DNA from: Paramacrobiotus metropolitanus
Taxonomy: Eukaryota > Tardigrada > Eutardigrada > Parachela > Macrobiotidae
Reading direction: 5' to 3'
Assembly (NCBI RefSeq): GCF_019649055.1
Contig: NW_026570264.1
Coordinates: 868,001-932,000, forward strand
Length of the DNA stretch: 64,000 bases
The notes under the pieces are model-generated. The model ran no database searches. It was not told the origin of the DNA and was given only the letters and a program-made list of their open reading frames with translations. Position numbers and translations under genes: made by a program. Below, piece after piece: positions 13,250-23,476 of the stretch. Numbering within the stretch: position 1 is the stretch's first letter; the number at the start of each line of letters is the position of its first letter.

Positions 13250-13815
13250 AGCCCGGCGCGAGCGTCAAATGCTTGGCTCACGCTCGCTCGTGTCATTTTA
13301 ACTATTGTAAAATTTTTCTCAGCTCGCTCGTTGAATCGTCTGCTCGCTCGCTCGGCTCGTGTCCAGATTTCTTATTGCTCGGATCGCTCGGCTCGTAGAC
13401 AATTTCAAATTTTTCTGCTCAGACCGCTCGCGAGCAAAATTTATATGCGGATTAATTGTAAAAACGCACTTTGGTATTTTTATGACACCGCTGCATGAAT
13501 TTAAACCAGTTGATTTCGCGCGAAGCGCGAAGCCAACGCGCATTTTTACAGGAAAATCGCCAGAAATTATGCAAAAAAATAGTTCGCGACAGCTTATTTC
13601 GCGCGAAGCGCGAAGCCAACGCCCATTTTTGGAAGAAAATCGCTAGAAATTCTATAAAAAATAGTACGGGACAGAAAGCAGTGCTCAGCTCGCTCGTGAC
13701 CTCTGACTGCCGCTCGCTCGGCTCGCTCGCCCATCGATAAACGACCGCTCGGCTCGACTCGGCTCGCGCCAGTAGCGGTAAAAGCTCGCTCATTCGGCTC
13801 GCGAGCCGCGAGCGT
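13250..13815. repeat. CGAGC-rich and tandem repeats inside the foldback element
   Basis: Dense runs of GCTCG and CGCTCG cover 13250-13430 and 13680-13815. Between them a unit of about 96 bp is tandemly duplicated (about 13500-13660). Each unit contains the palindrome TTCGCGCGAAGCGCGAA followed by GCCAACGC and an A-rich end. Open frames here are artefacts of the repeats. Confidence 0.7.
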
Positions 13816-14039
13816 TCATGTAATGCCAAAAATTCGCCAAAAATTATCCGAAAATTATTTTATGTGATTTTATATCAGCTGTTTGGACTGCTAATGAGAG
13901 GTAAACAGACGTTGTGAGTATTGGAAAATCCTCCTTACGAAGACTGACTGAGTGAGCGACTGATTTGCTGTACAGATACTTCTATGTAGTAAAAAATTCG
14001 GAAGCGTTATTAAATTTATCATAAAAGTGTTGTTAAATT

Positions 14040-14590
14040 TGCGAAAACTGTTTTAATCGAAATGACAAGTGAATACTACAAGCATACGTCTCGGCGTAAA
14101 CCAAAAACAAGCCCTCTCTTATGTTTTCATTTGCCGTTCTGTCATCAAAATATTGAAGATTCCAATTGTAATTCTCCATAACATCAGCACTCATTAACAT
14201 TGCGCTAGACTCGTGAACAATACCACTCTCCACGTAGTGAAACTTGGGTCCCGTGAGCCATCCTGCCCGGCAAATTGGCTCACGGTTACATAGGCACTAT
14301 ACAGTTTCCAATAAATAAATACAGAGTTAGAAGCACGAGATCGCATTTACTTAATACAGATAAATACTGTAATAATTTTTAGTCGGTCATAATTCTCTGC
14401 TTTACACCGTCTATTAGAACGCTGCGTAATTCTTGTTCGCTGTGTTGTGTTTTTATTACAAATGTACATACTGAATTTAAGTATAGTTTCAACTCTTACA
14501 GGCAATTTGTTACAAAGATCCCGTCAGTGTAATCGTCGTACAGTTTATTTATACTGTGCAGCTACCGATACTCTCGGGTATTCTCCAATC
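14040..14590 (+). repeat. diverged third copy of the foldback arm
   Basis: Resembles 12640-13230 in the same orientation with many substitutions. It includes the GTGAGCCATCCTGCCCGGCA hairpin near 14250. It suggests the element grew by nesting or internal duplication. Confidence 0.55.
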
Positions 14591-14599
14591 CAGCACTCG

Positions 14600-14720
14600 C
14601 TCATTCGCTCACAAGCGTGAGCCATCCTGCCCGGCACACAGGCTCACAAACGTGAGCCATCCTGCCCGGCACACAGGCTCACGGTCGTGAGCCTGTGTGC
14701 CGGGCAAGAAGGCTCACGAA
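14600..14720. repeat. cluster of GTGAGCC...GGCTCAC hairpins
   Basis: Three successive short palindromes of the form GTGAGCC - CCTGCCCGGCACACA - GGCTCAC occur here, the last in opposite orientation at the arm boundary. Related hairpins occur near 12830, 14250 and 15110. Confidence 0.65.
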
Positions 14721-15778
14721 TTTAAGTAAGTATTTCAGTACATGCACGGTATAAATAAACTAGAGTATACGAAAATTGTATCAACGTTTTCCTTGTAACA
14801 ACTGGCCACTTAAACCTGAACTATACAAAATTTAGCACTTTTGAAAATGACAAACTATTAGTTGTAGCACGTTTGCAAATTTAGTATGCTTATAATTACA
14901 AATTGTGATTATAAATAATGCATAACTACCAAGAGTTACACAGTGCTCTGGCAGCTCGTGAAAAGGAGAATGGTTGCTGAGTGCTGACTGATCAACTATC
15001 GCGGACAAACAATGTATGCCATATTATGAAAATGCAAATTCTTGCTTCCAGCTCTGTACAGTTATTGCAGACTGCATTGTGCGCAGTCTGCGCAAATAAC
15101 CGTGAACCATTTTGCCGGGCAGGATGGCTTACGGGACCTACGCTTCTCGCTTCTCAGCCTTCATCTTGGCACTGTTCAGTGTTTACGAGTCTCGCACAGC
15201 GCTGAAGTTAATTCAGAAAACGATAGAAATCTTCAATATTTTAATTATAGAATGGCAAATTACAACATAAGGAAGCACCTGTTTTTGATTTACGCAGATA
15301 CGTATGCTTATAATATTTATTTATTCAATAAAAGTGGTTTTCACCAAATCTGATAACGGTTTCTGTGCCTTTCCCTAAGTAGACGTGCCACAAAGCAGTC
15401 GCTCAGTCAACCAGCCTTCGTAGCGATAACAATACAATAATTCCAACGTCTGTATACCTCTCACAAACGGTTTAAGGAGCTGATCTAAATAAATTTGCCC
15501 GATAATTTGTTGTCGAAATTTTTGCTTTGCATAACCGGTTGGCCAAGATATGGTATGTAGGAACTGTACTGTACAGCGCAAACACACACGCAAAACAAAA
15601 TCCATTTTATGGATATAATATCTCAGTACGTTATCGCATAGAATCTGCACACTGGCGCCTGTGCTACGATGATCGAAGATCATGAGCCATTTCGCCCGTC
15701 AAAAAAGTTAACAAACCTTTTTGCCGGCAAAAAAAGGTTTGGTCCGTGAGCCATGAGCCTGTCAACCTTTTTGCCGGC
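14705..15778 (-). repeat. right inverted-repeat arm of the foldback element
   Basis: Reverse complement of 12364-13246 plus about 170 bp unique to this arm (roughly 15310-15475). Mismatches between arms are scattered, so the arms are not freshly duplicated. Confidence 0.85.
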
Positions 15779-16351
15779 TACACACGTGTACATTCTGGGC
15801 GGGAAGGTCTCTGAAGCAGACCGGAATCCTACCGATTCCTGTATGCGCATGAACTTGAAAAATTTTACATGGGAAGATATTCATCCCTTGCAACTAGCTA
15901 GAAGCTGTCGGGCATGTGTTATTGACAAAAGGATATACGTCTTTGGCGGCGAGAATTCTGATGGCAAAGGTGTACCTTCAATAGAAGTTTACGATACCAC
16001 TCGCAACGAACCTTGGTCGACCGTATTGCTGTCTGCAGAAGATGAGCACCTGTTGCGGCACACGATCAAAGATTTTAGTGGATTAAAAGGCATGCCGGTT
16101 GTTTGGCCCATGTAACTGTACCGTACGTTACACGGTGTTTACGATTGCTATGGCAATGTGACATGAGATTTGTCGAAGATTAGTGTGGGTCCCATTGTCT
16201 TGTCATTATTGTTGTAATCAGTACAACTTTATGATTAACAGTAACCAAAAACTGTTCAAAAAGGTTCAACAGGAAACACAATGCAGTAGAATCAGTTTCT
16301 CAATGGTTTTGTAAACTCCCACGTTTAACGTACACGTACGCACTCAGTAAG

Positions 16352-16778
16352 ATGGGGAAAGGGCCCACTCAGTTTCTGAAGCAGAGAATCAGTGTTGTTT
16401 TAATGCGAGGTAATGCTGCGTGTGTTCAGGAAACGTTCTCTATCGGTAAGTGGCTGGACGAAGTGTATTGTGGGTTGAATGATGGACTGAGTAATTTTGC
16501 GTTTAACTTATGTTAATGTTACGTAAGTGGTGGGCTATAAGCAAACGGAAGTACGTGCACATAAGCAATTCATTATTTCACTTATAACTGCGTTTACATA
16601 CATGTGTGACCGGGGTATATTTTCCGTACCCCTTTGCCACCACCGCCAAACTGGCAACTCTTTAGCCAGACGTGCCAGAGTGGTGGCAAACAGGACTTTG
16701 ACGGAAACAACGACTTATGAGTCAATCGGGGACCTTTTGAAACCTGCGCTGCCAAAAAAGAAAACTTCAGAAATGTAG
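16352..16778 (+). CDS. small two-exon protein, 68 residues
   Basis: Exon 1, 16352-16445, ends in G|GTAAGT. Exon 2, 16666-16778, follows acceptor CTCTTTAG. The phase-1 join gives 68 residues beginning MGKGPTQFLKQRISVVLMRG and ending with a Lys-rich PKKKTSEM. The product is basic, has no signal peptide or membrane segment, and contains RRARVVANRTL and a Thr run. I do not recognise the family. It begins 236 bp after the kelch stop on the same strand and has its own ATG. The gene is supported by consensus splice sites and the in-phase join only. Confidence 0.5.
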
Positions 16779-16939
16779 CCAGTTCTGTTACATTATTATT
16801 GCAGAAAGTTTTACTTCGGGTGCGGCAAGGAGAACAGCACTGCGGAAGCTGCTGTGTTTTATTCGTCGCACTCACATGCCCGGATACCGCAAGATCTGCT
16901 TAGAAATATTTAGCCATAACTAGTGAGATGAGGATGAGA

Positions 16940-17650
16940 TGCAGCTTAAACTTGAGGGAAATGGCTCGGTACATGGTGTCAATAATGGGATAAATACACT
17001 GAAACTTTCGCGTTCGCGCACTCAAATCACTTTTTTGTAATACTTTATAGCATTCTAAAGCTAAATGATTTGTATACATGGTTCGAAAAACCGTTTGCGC
17101 GCGCAACATCCGGTTGCCGAGATATGGCGTACTAAAAGGGGTGAAAAGTTTAAATGCATTGTTGTGTACCAAAAGTCTGATTATTACCCGATCTTTTTGA
17201 AACTTTGCTATAAAAGACACATCGCCATAAAGTCGAAAGTGAACCAATATCAGATCCATAACATATTTTTCCGATTTTAAAATGAATTTCAAATATTTTA
17301 AAATTCATTTTGAAATTATGGGAAAATGCTATGAACCTGAAGTTTGTTCACTTTCGACTTTATGGCCATGTGTCTTTTGCAGCAGAGTTTCAAGAAGATC
17401 GGGTAATAACCAGACTTTTGTTACACAACAATGCATTTAACCATTTCGCCCATTTTAGTTCGCCTTATTTCGGCAACCGGATGTTGCGCGCGCAAACTTT
17501 TTCCAGAACAGTGTATACAAATCATTTAGCTTTAGATTGCTATAAAGTATTACAAAAAGGTGATTCCGAGTGCGCGAAAGCGAAAGTTTTAGTGTATGTA
17601 TCCCATTTTCGACGCTATGTACCGGGGCATTTTCCTTAAACTTAAACTTA
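16940..17650. mobile_element. 0.7 kb hairpin element
   Basis: Two arms of about 340 bp, centred near 17293, are reverse complements with moderate divergence. They share GCGCGCGCAACATCCGGTTG-type sequence and the outer CGGTACAT / ATGTACCG. The centre is an A/T palindrome around AAAATGAATTT. Open frames on both strands are products of the palindrome. A half-copy sits at 46574-46795. No target duplication is clear. Confidence 0.7.
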
Positions 17651-18057
17651 ATACAAACAGCTTAACAGCTTTAAGTTCCGAATAACTTATACTTCACTGT
17701 ATTTCTTATAAATGTGAGTGTGGAAATTTAAAGTCTCAGTCAAGCAGGCTCACGATGAATGAAAAAGCTGTTCTTGATATTACAGCAAGCTTTAACGTTT
17801 CTTCGAAATTAGCTGCTTGTCTGCTTTTACACATGGACTGTTGACAGCTGGACTGTCGAATGATAAACAAATAGACCTCTAATCAGAAATAAGGTGAAGC
17901 ATAACGCTTCGTGCCGATTTCTATCCTCTGCGGGTACTGGTCTTCGCACTCGGTGTCAGAAAAAATTGGGGCGACACAATGGGACGGCATGGGCACCGTA
18001 GATACTTGAAAAATGCTCCCAGGCCAACCCGATAGTCTTTTCCAATCAGGAAGAAGA
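17651..18057. other. 3' flank of a GPCR gene
   Basis: No gene. The part from about 17880 is duplicated, diverged, near 8820-9150, next to the truncated GPCR copy. Confidence 0.45.
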
Positions 18058-19002
18058 TCACCTACGCATACATAAACAGTAAACCGGCATCATAGAGTAA
18101 AACCAGATTTTTTTAAAAACATTACGCACCGGTGTTCCGAGATCACCACAGCAATACAACGCCCACATCCACAACTGCAGATACGGATACCTGACATAAA
18201 CGGGGTAATAATATATGGTCGAGAGGATGATATGCGGCAGGTAGCAGCTTAAATCCCACAACGATGACGCAAACAATATCTTCCCGATTAGAATACGGCG
18301 CCCTAGTTTCGACTGCACCATCCGATCGGGGACGTCCCGGTTCTCAAGTCCGGCTAGTGCATATCGAAGCTGCGAGAGCAGTAGGACCAAGTAACAAAAA
18401 ATAGTTCCCGATACCGGTAAATAAACGCTCATTATTGGCCGGACCAGAAGAAGCTCCAAACTTTTCGCTGTCGTGGGACGAATTGCGCAAACATTCCATG
18501 GGGGATCTGGTACTGTTTTCCAGCCGCTGCTCACCATGATCGGTAATGAACGCGCCAGCAGTATGACCCAACCAACCAGTATCGCCGCTATGGTCGCTCG
18601 GCGTTGGTTGATAATATGATAATAATGCGGAAAAACCACGGCAAAAAGCCGGTTAATAGACAACATAAACGCCGCCCAGCGTCCGCTGCCGGAGAAGATG
18701 GTGTTAACGACGTAAACGTTGCGACAATGAATGAGGTTAGGTGTGAGAGAAGGAAAGTAGATGGGCAGAAATATAGCCGGATTCAGGATGGCCATGATGG
18801 CCAGATCAATTAGGAGCATATGGATGATCTGGATATGGGATTCCGATGGTCTGGAATGACGATGGAGTATGGCAATAATCAGGAAAATTATTAAGAGCGA
18901 CGTAAGAAAGGCAATCAGGATCATGACGACAAACCATTCTGCACTAGGACTGCTGATTTCCTGTGTCCTGTACCACAAAGTTAAATTCAGCGATTTATTC
19001 AT
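18058..19002 (-). CDS. rhodopsin-like GPCR, single exon
   Basis: An uninterrupted frame of 314 residues starts with ATG at 19002. The N-terminus has an NLT glycosylation site. Seven hydrophobic segments are present. TM2 has the conserved Asp (LLIDLAIMAILNPA). TM3 ends SINRLFAVVFP, a DRY variant. TM4 has GWVILLARSLP and TM5 has LPVSGTIFCYLVLLLSQ. The third loop is basic. TM7 has GDLGTPVRN in place of NPxxY. A 5'-truncated copy lies at 8870-9541. It differs from the other receptors in lacking introns, which may mean a different subfamily or a retrocopy origin. The ligand is unknown. Confidence 0.8.
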   Translation of the reverse strand: MNKSLNLTLWYRTQEISSPSAEWFVVMILIAFLTSLLIIFLIIAILHRHSRPSESHIQIIHMLLIDLAIMAILNPAIFLPIYFPSLTPNLIHCRNVYVVNTIFSGSGRWAAFMLSINRLFAVVFPHYYHIINQRRATIAAILVGWVILLARSLPIMVSSGWKTVPDPPWNVCAIRPTTAKSLELLLVRPIMSVYLPVSGTIFCYLVLLLSQLRYALAGLENRDVPDRMVQSKLGRRILIGKILFASSLWDLSCYLPHIILSTIYYYPVYVRYPYLQLWMWALYCCGDLGTPVRNVFKKIWFYSMMPVYCLCMRR

Positions 19003-21190
19003 GGTGTCAAGCAGTCTGAAGCAGATACATATATTGGCGCACTGCGGTCACTGCTGTACAATCCCAAAAACGTAAATGCAAAAATAAATCCCTTATTAAA
19101 TTCTTAGGTCGCGAAACGTTATACTGGACCGTTGTGACAGTAGAATTGCGCAGTGAGTGGTAGTCCTCAGAATGAATTGCGATACACGATGAGGGCTCTG
19201 TTTGTGGGAAGGGCATTTACAGTCTGTAGTTTCATGATGACGCAGCCTCGCCATGGAATTTAACTCATCTGTTTCCGGATCAGGAAGCCGTTTGCGTGCT
19301 TAACATCAACGGCTAACTTCGTTAAATCCTTTCAACACCATTCACAAATGACGTCGGTCGGTGACTGGAGAGTGCAAGAAATCTATAAGATTGGACATCT
19401 CGCTGATTAAGGTTAAAGAAGTTCGTGGAGGGCACAATATAAAAATTTATCAGATTACCGCAGTTGATGGGATTATTGCGTGGAAGAAAACATAGCGTCA
19501 TGCCGTCTGCACATATCAGACCACCGACTTCCACGGCGAACTCATCGGTTTGTACTACCAACGCATGGCGCTGGCAAATCAGGCCGACCACCAAGAGAAG
19601 ACTGGCAATTCATAGTAATCTCACTAAATTTTTTTTCCTTCCAGTCAAAACTGTTAAAAAAAAGAAATTGTTAAAAGAAAGAAATTGTTGTCATGGACAA
19701 TTAAATACCGAAAGACCGGAAATCTTGGGGAATCAGAAATACGGATAGACATGTAATAACATCAAATGTACCGATACTGTGTCCAGCCATTCGGTACTAT
19801 AATAACATTACCAAATACCTTGTGTCAGTTGTGTGGCTGTGTTTTCAGAAAATATGCAGTGTCGACTGTGTAGGCGCTTTCATTTCCGGTAAATCTGCAG
19901 GCATTCCTGACAAAAGCCTTGATTAGCCAAATGTCATCCACCACCGCATCACGTGTCCATTGTTTCCCTCTCGTAGGGGAGCGTGTACCTTGTAGCTCAT
20001 GGATATTTAATTCCGCCGCGTCATATTAAAGCCCCCACGGGTAATATCGGTGTGTATAATTCTGTAAACCCTGCTATCGGCACGCACCTCTGCCGTCTCA
20101 CAAAATACAACATATATTCATCATCTACCTGTCGTCGAGCCCGTTCTTGATCGTATTACTTATGTCGCAGAAAACAAGCACGCCTAGTTTTTGCTTGACA
20201 CGCAAGCGGAATTAACTCCAAATCTTGGACCCGTTACACTACATTTATGAAATCAAAGAGCAAGCTAAAACGCTTTGTCGCAGTTGCGATACTGGTAAAG
20301 TTTTACTGGTTTTGAAAGGAACTGTGATGTGTTGACTAAATTCGCTGCTTTTTATTTTGTGACCAATAAATTACAGAGTAGTTCTTCTCTGAGCGCAGGC
20401 AGACGACGGTTAACGTAGTGCTTCCGAGATGGGAAAGAACAGTTATGAAACGGCAACTTAAATATGATTTTAAGTGATGCTAATTGCACCTTTTAAGTTA
20501 TTCTTTAATTGGTATTACCAGGGAGTGCAAAAATGTTTGCGCTATTTGCAACCCAGTACACGTAATAGACGATATTATGTAGCCAAAAAATGACATCCGA
20601 CCAGATTGTGTTACACCGTCCTAAAGCAGATTGCTTGGAAAAGACTGATTTTGCCCGACTACCACACGCATAAGAGACTTCTACAATATGTAAAGCCGTA
20701 CGTTTTCGCATAATGTCGGTATCATGGTTCAGCGATTGACCCACTTGATTCAAAGCGTCTGAATTTACCAATCCAAGTTTTCAAAGCGACTGTAAACCTG
20801 CAGGCTGCTAACAGCCTGTAAACCTGCAGGCTGTTATTCTTTTTTCTTGTTTGACTTTGGACGTCTGCGACTGCGAGTCCAGGCTCACATGAGAACTATT
20901 TGTGTCTGCGCATACTAAAGAGCACGGTCAATAGCATTCCAATTTAAAGCAGTTTTAATTTCCCTCTTCATGCTGCAACCCTGGCGCGTCTGGCGCTGCC
21001 AAACGTCGCCGTTTACCCACTTTTTTTCCGGTTTATACCAGCTGCAGATAGCTATCGAGCGATTGTAACGATTACTAACTCACCGGACGCATTAAAACGC
21101 TGCCGCAAAACGCTCTGCCATTTATTAAGCGAACATTTTCAAAAGAAGCGGCATTTCCTTACAGTCTCGTTTGCTGCCAGCCTTTATTCA
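19003..21190. other. intergenic, no gene firmly recognised
   Basis: A minus-strand frame at 19594-19322 has a signal-peptide-like hydrophobic start (ASLLLVVGLICQRHALV) and four Cys, but lacks an in-frame ATG. It may be an exon or a decayed small secreted-protein gene. A minus-strand frame at 20771-20505 ends in a hydrophobic stretch (VIFWLHNIVYYVYWVA) and may be chance. The 21-mer-scale repeat CTGTAAACCTGCAGGCTG occurs twice near 20795-20830. Confidence 0.3.
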
Positions 21191-21589
21191 ATGGGCCTTA
21201 TGCATTTTCGGTCGTGTTTGCTGCCCATCGTTACGCTGTTCGCTGCAACGCTTGCCGGTACGTGCCTTAATACTAAAGCTTTTTCTGGTATTCAACAATA
21301 AAACTTAATATTTGAACTATAGTTTTCAATTTTAGCAAATGCGGTGACCCGGTTTCGGGCCTTCCCACCGGGAACGCCTTTCGTAAACAGCCTTCGTGAT
21401 CGGATTGAAAAAAAAATTTTTGTAGCGAACGATAACGCCTTTGAATTTCGTGTTTTAATTCGCCGTATCTCTGCAACAAGACGTTGTGCGCATAAACAGC
21501 CTTTCGATCAATACGTACAGATTCATTCGGTTCTGTATAATTCATTCGGTTGTAAAATGACAAAAAAACAGCGCAAGAAATGTGATTAA
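21191..21589 (+). CDS. small secreted protein, two exons
   Basis: Exon 1, 21191-21257, encodes a signal peptide (MGLMHFRSCLLPIVTLFAAT) and ends G|GTACGT. Exon 2, 21336-21589, follows acceptor AATTTTAG. The phase-1 join gives 106 residues. The mature part has few hydrophobic stretches, three Cys and a basic C-terminal end (KKQRKKCD). The family is not recognised. A diverged copy lies at 31944-32386, which shows this segment belongs to the local duplication units. It is upstream of the X1/LRR segment and on the opposite strand from the X and Y genes. Confidence 0.6.
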
Positions 21590-21881
21590 TAGTGCGCGGA
21601 AGCGTCAGTTCACTAAGGTGTTCACGAAATTGTTACCATTTATCGTGTCGCATGTTAGCGACGGTTATAAATTCTTTAATGCGTGATTTGTTAGTACGAA
21701 AGCAAAAGACTAGGTGCATATAAACTCCAGCAACAATCGCTATGGCTCCAATAACCATAATTGTCGCTGCAAGCCTGCAAAGCATCTGCTAACCATTGCA
21801 CTGGGCTGTTTAGGAGATAGCAGTGGTACATAGTTTCCGCACAGGCGATTACATTAAATATCAGCTGATGTGTTTTTGTAG

Positions 21882-22869
21882 ATCCGTCCAATGAATTCGA
21901 GGCCGAATGTCATCCTCCATCCGCATCAAGCGAGCCGTTGCTGCCGCCGATGAATTTCTCCTTCCGCACGGACAACCTGACGGAAACCGAATACCAGTCT
22001 TATGTTGCTGCGCGGGACAATGCCACAGCCCAGTGCTGCCCTGTCCGATTAGAGTCCTATTCCAACAGCGACCCGCACGGATCGTTCGCGAAGTCTCTGA
22101 GCCATGTCAGTGTGGTGTGTGACGGAGATGGATTGCGTTCGTCCTCGCCCGCGTCACGCGCAACGTGAACCAGATTAGTCCCAACCGCGCGGTGCTGCTC
22201 ATGCTGAAAGAACGCGCCGATGCAGAAGACCCCATACATTCTGACGTCATGGGTCCGGTGCGTCAGTAATTAGTGGAGCTGGTGGTCAGCCGCTGTGTGA
22301 CGCCGGGCGTTACCGCCAAGATCCACGCTGCCGGGGCCCTGGAGAACTTAATAGCGTTGAAAGTGGAAGCCTGCCGGAATTTGGTGATAGAAAAGCAGCA
22401 TTTTGCCGGGATCCGGAACGTCAAGATGATCACCATGACTGCCTCCACCATCGCCGCGCTGGAAGCGTACACCTTCACTGATCTGCCGCAACTGGAAAGC
22501 CTGATGCTGGAGTATGGACTGCGTCAGGAACTGAAACAACTACAAGATGGAGATTCCAGTGAGGAGATCATGCCGGCCATATTAACCCAGGCGGACTTTG
22601 TCGTCGTTCGCCGGTTGCATTGTGACTGCTCGTTTGCCTGGTTTCGCAATTTTCTGAAGCGCAAACCCCACTTGACGTCTGCTAAACGACGGGGTGCAGT
22701 GGCGACGATCGGGAGCTATAAGACGTCTGTGATCCTCAATTATGCCGACATGCCCAGTGTTCTCAGTGTGGATTGTTCCCGTGACCTGACGTTCGATAAC
22801 ATCCAGGCTGGCACCCAGTTTTCGTACAACACGTCCTGCAATAATTCACCGCAGTGCTCGGTGGCATAG
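21882..22869 (+). pseudogene. extracellular LRR protein, probably a pseudogene
   Basis: Sequence after an acceptor-like TTTTTGTAG encodes FRTDNLTETEYQSYVAARDN and continues to about 22130. There the frame shifts into NVNQISPNRAVLLML. An in-frame TAA follows at 22267-22269, where the copy near 51840 keeps a Gln codon. The frame then stays open from 22273 to a TAG at 22867-22869. It has LRR-like repeats (LIALKVEACRNL, LPQLESLMLEYG) and an LRRCT-like cap (LHCDCSFAWFRNFL). This looks like the ectodomain of a Toll- or slit-type LRR protein without a TM segment. The frameshift plus stop argue for decay. An unrecognised intron could explain the frameshift but not easily the stop. Confidence 0.55.
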
Positions 22870-23476
22870 CCCCTATGGAACCGTAGTAATTTTTCAACTG
22901 GGACTCACCACAATCAAGGAAACATTAAAAAATAATCCGGTAAAAACCATCTGCCTATTCAATAAGTGCGAGTTATGTACGATATTACGAGTATTTAACC
23001 AATAAAAATAGGACAACAATATTATTTTGCATGATTCACATTTCACGTGGCATGAACGAGTGGTTTCCGTAACATCAATAAATTACCTGTACTGATGAAG
23101 AATAAAACTTTGTCTATTTCTATTACCGACGCGGTTTTTTTATCAAATAAATATGTGGTCTGGATCAGATTAGGCCATCATTTGCCGGTGCATACCTAGG
23201 TTTTCTCATCACAATACAGACCTATAAATACCTATGTTGTTTTACCCACAGCGTTATTTAGGCAATATTTAGTAAAAAATGTTTTCTGTTCCACCTTTTC
23301 TAATCCTACTTTTTACATACAGAAAGTGTACAATAAAATAACTACAGAGTATGTTGATTAGAGATAAAATAAAAGGTGCCGGCGGGATAAAATGATAAAA
23401 AAAGCCTTTTTGGTGAAAGCAATCGGATAGTTTAAACGGCCAGGTGCAAAGACATTAAATTTCCATAACGCTTCTT

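Larger units (their letters stand above)
12364..15778. mobile_element. foldback DNA element in the kelch exon
   Basis: The element has long terminal inverted repeats (left 12364-13246, right 14705-15778) starting GCCGKCAAAAAGGTTGACAG. It is flanked by a TA duplication (12362-12363 and 15779-15780). Taking out the element plus one TA removes 3417 bases, a multiple of three. The kelch frame then reads through as ALDECTHVYILGG. The right arm has about 170 bp absent from the left arm. The interior has a third, diverged copy of arm sequence, CGAGC-rich repeats and a tandem duplication. No transposase frame is present, so it is non-autonomous. Confidence 0.85.
10444..16115 (+). pseudogene. protein kinase-kelch fusion gene, decayed
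   Basis: Exon 1, 10444-10795, encodes the kinase N-lobe: GRGRFGVVYEAE (P-loop), VAVKTV, then RHENLV. A 61 bp GC-AG intron (10796-10856) follows. Exon 2 gives IHGDLKPANIL (HRD changed to HGD), ADLDD (DFG changed to DLD), GTVRYMSPEM and KTDIWSLG. The C-lobe continues one frame over as NPNERISAENLLQKFG. Beyond about 11650 kelch sequence begins. It continues across an intron (12068 to about 12145) to GGDTWISQLALYDPTTDEW and resumes at 15781 with HVYILGG and RIYVFGG. Damage: TAA at 10973-10975, a one-base frameshift near 11385, TGA at 11581-11583, further frame changes near 11700, and a 3.4 kb foldback insertion. It was probably a Ser/Thr kinase with a C-terminal kelch propeller. I find no intact copy in the window. 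Confidence 0.7.

Noticed and set aside
13319-13829. Arg/Ser/Ala-rich frames on both strands
   Set aside because: They come from CGAGC repeats and the tandem duplication inside the foldback element.
16900-17639. Two similar frames of about 110-130 residues on opposite strands
   Set aside because: They mirror each other because the sequence is a palindrome; neither has a domain.
19322-19594. Possible small secreted protein on the minus strand
   Set aside because: The hydrophobic start has no in-frame ATG and is preceded by TGA; no copy elsewhere in the window supports an exon.
20505-20771. Hydrophobic minus-strand frame that could be a GPCR exon
   Set aside because: No recognisable TM motif, no flanking exons and poor splice sites.
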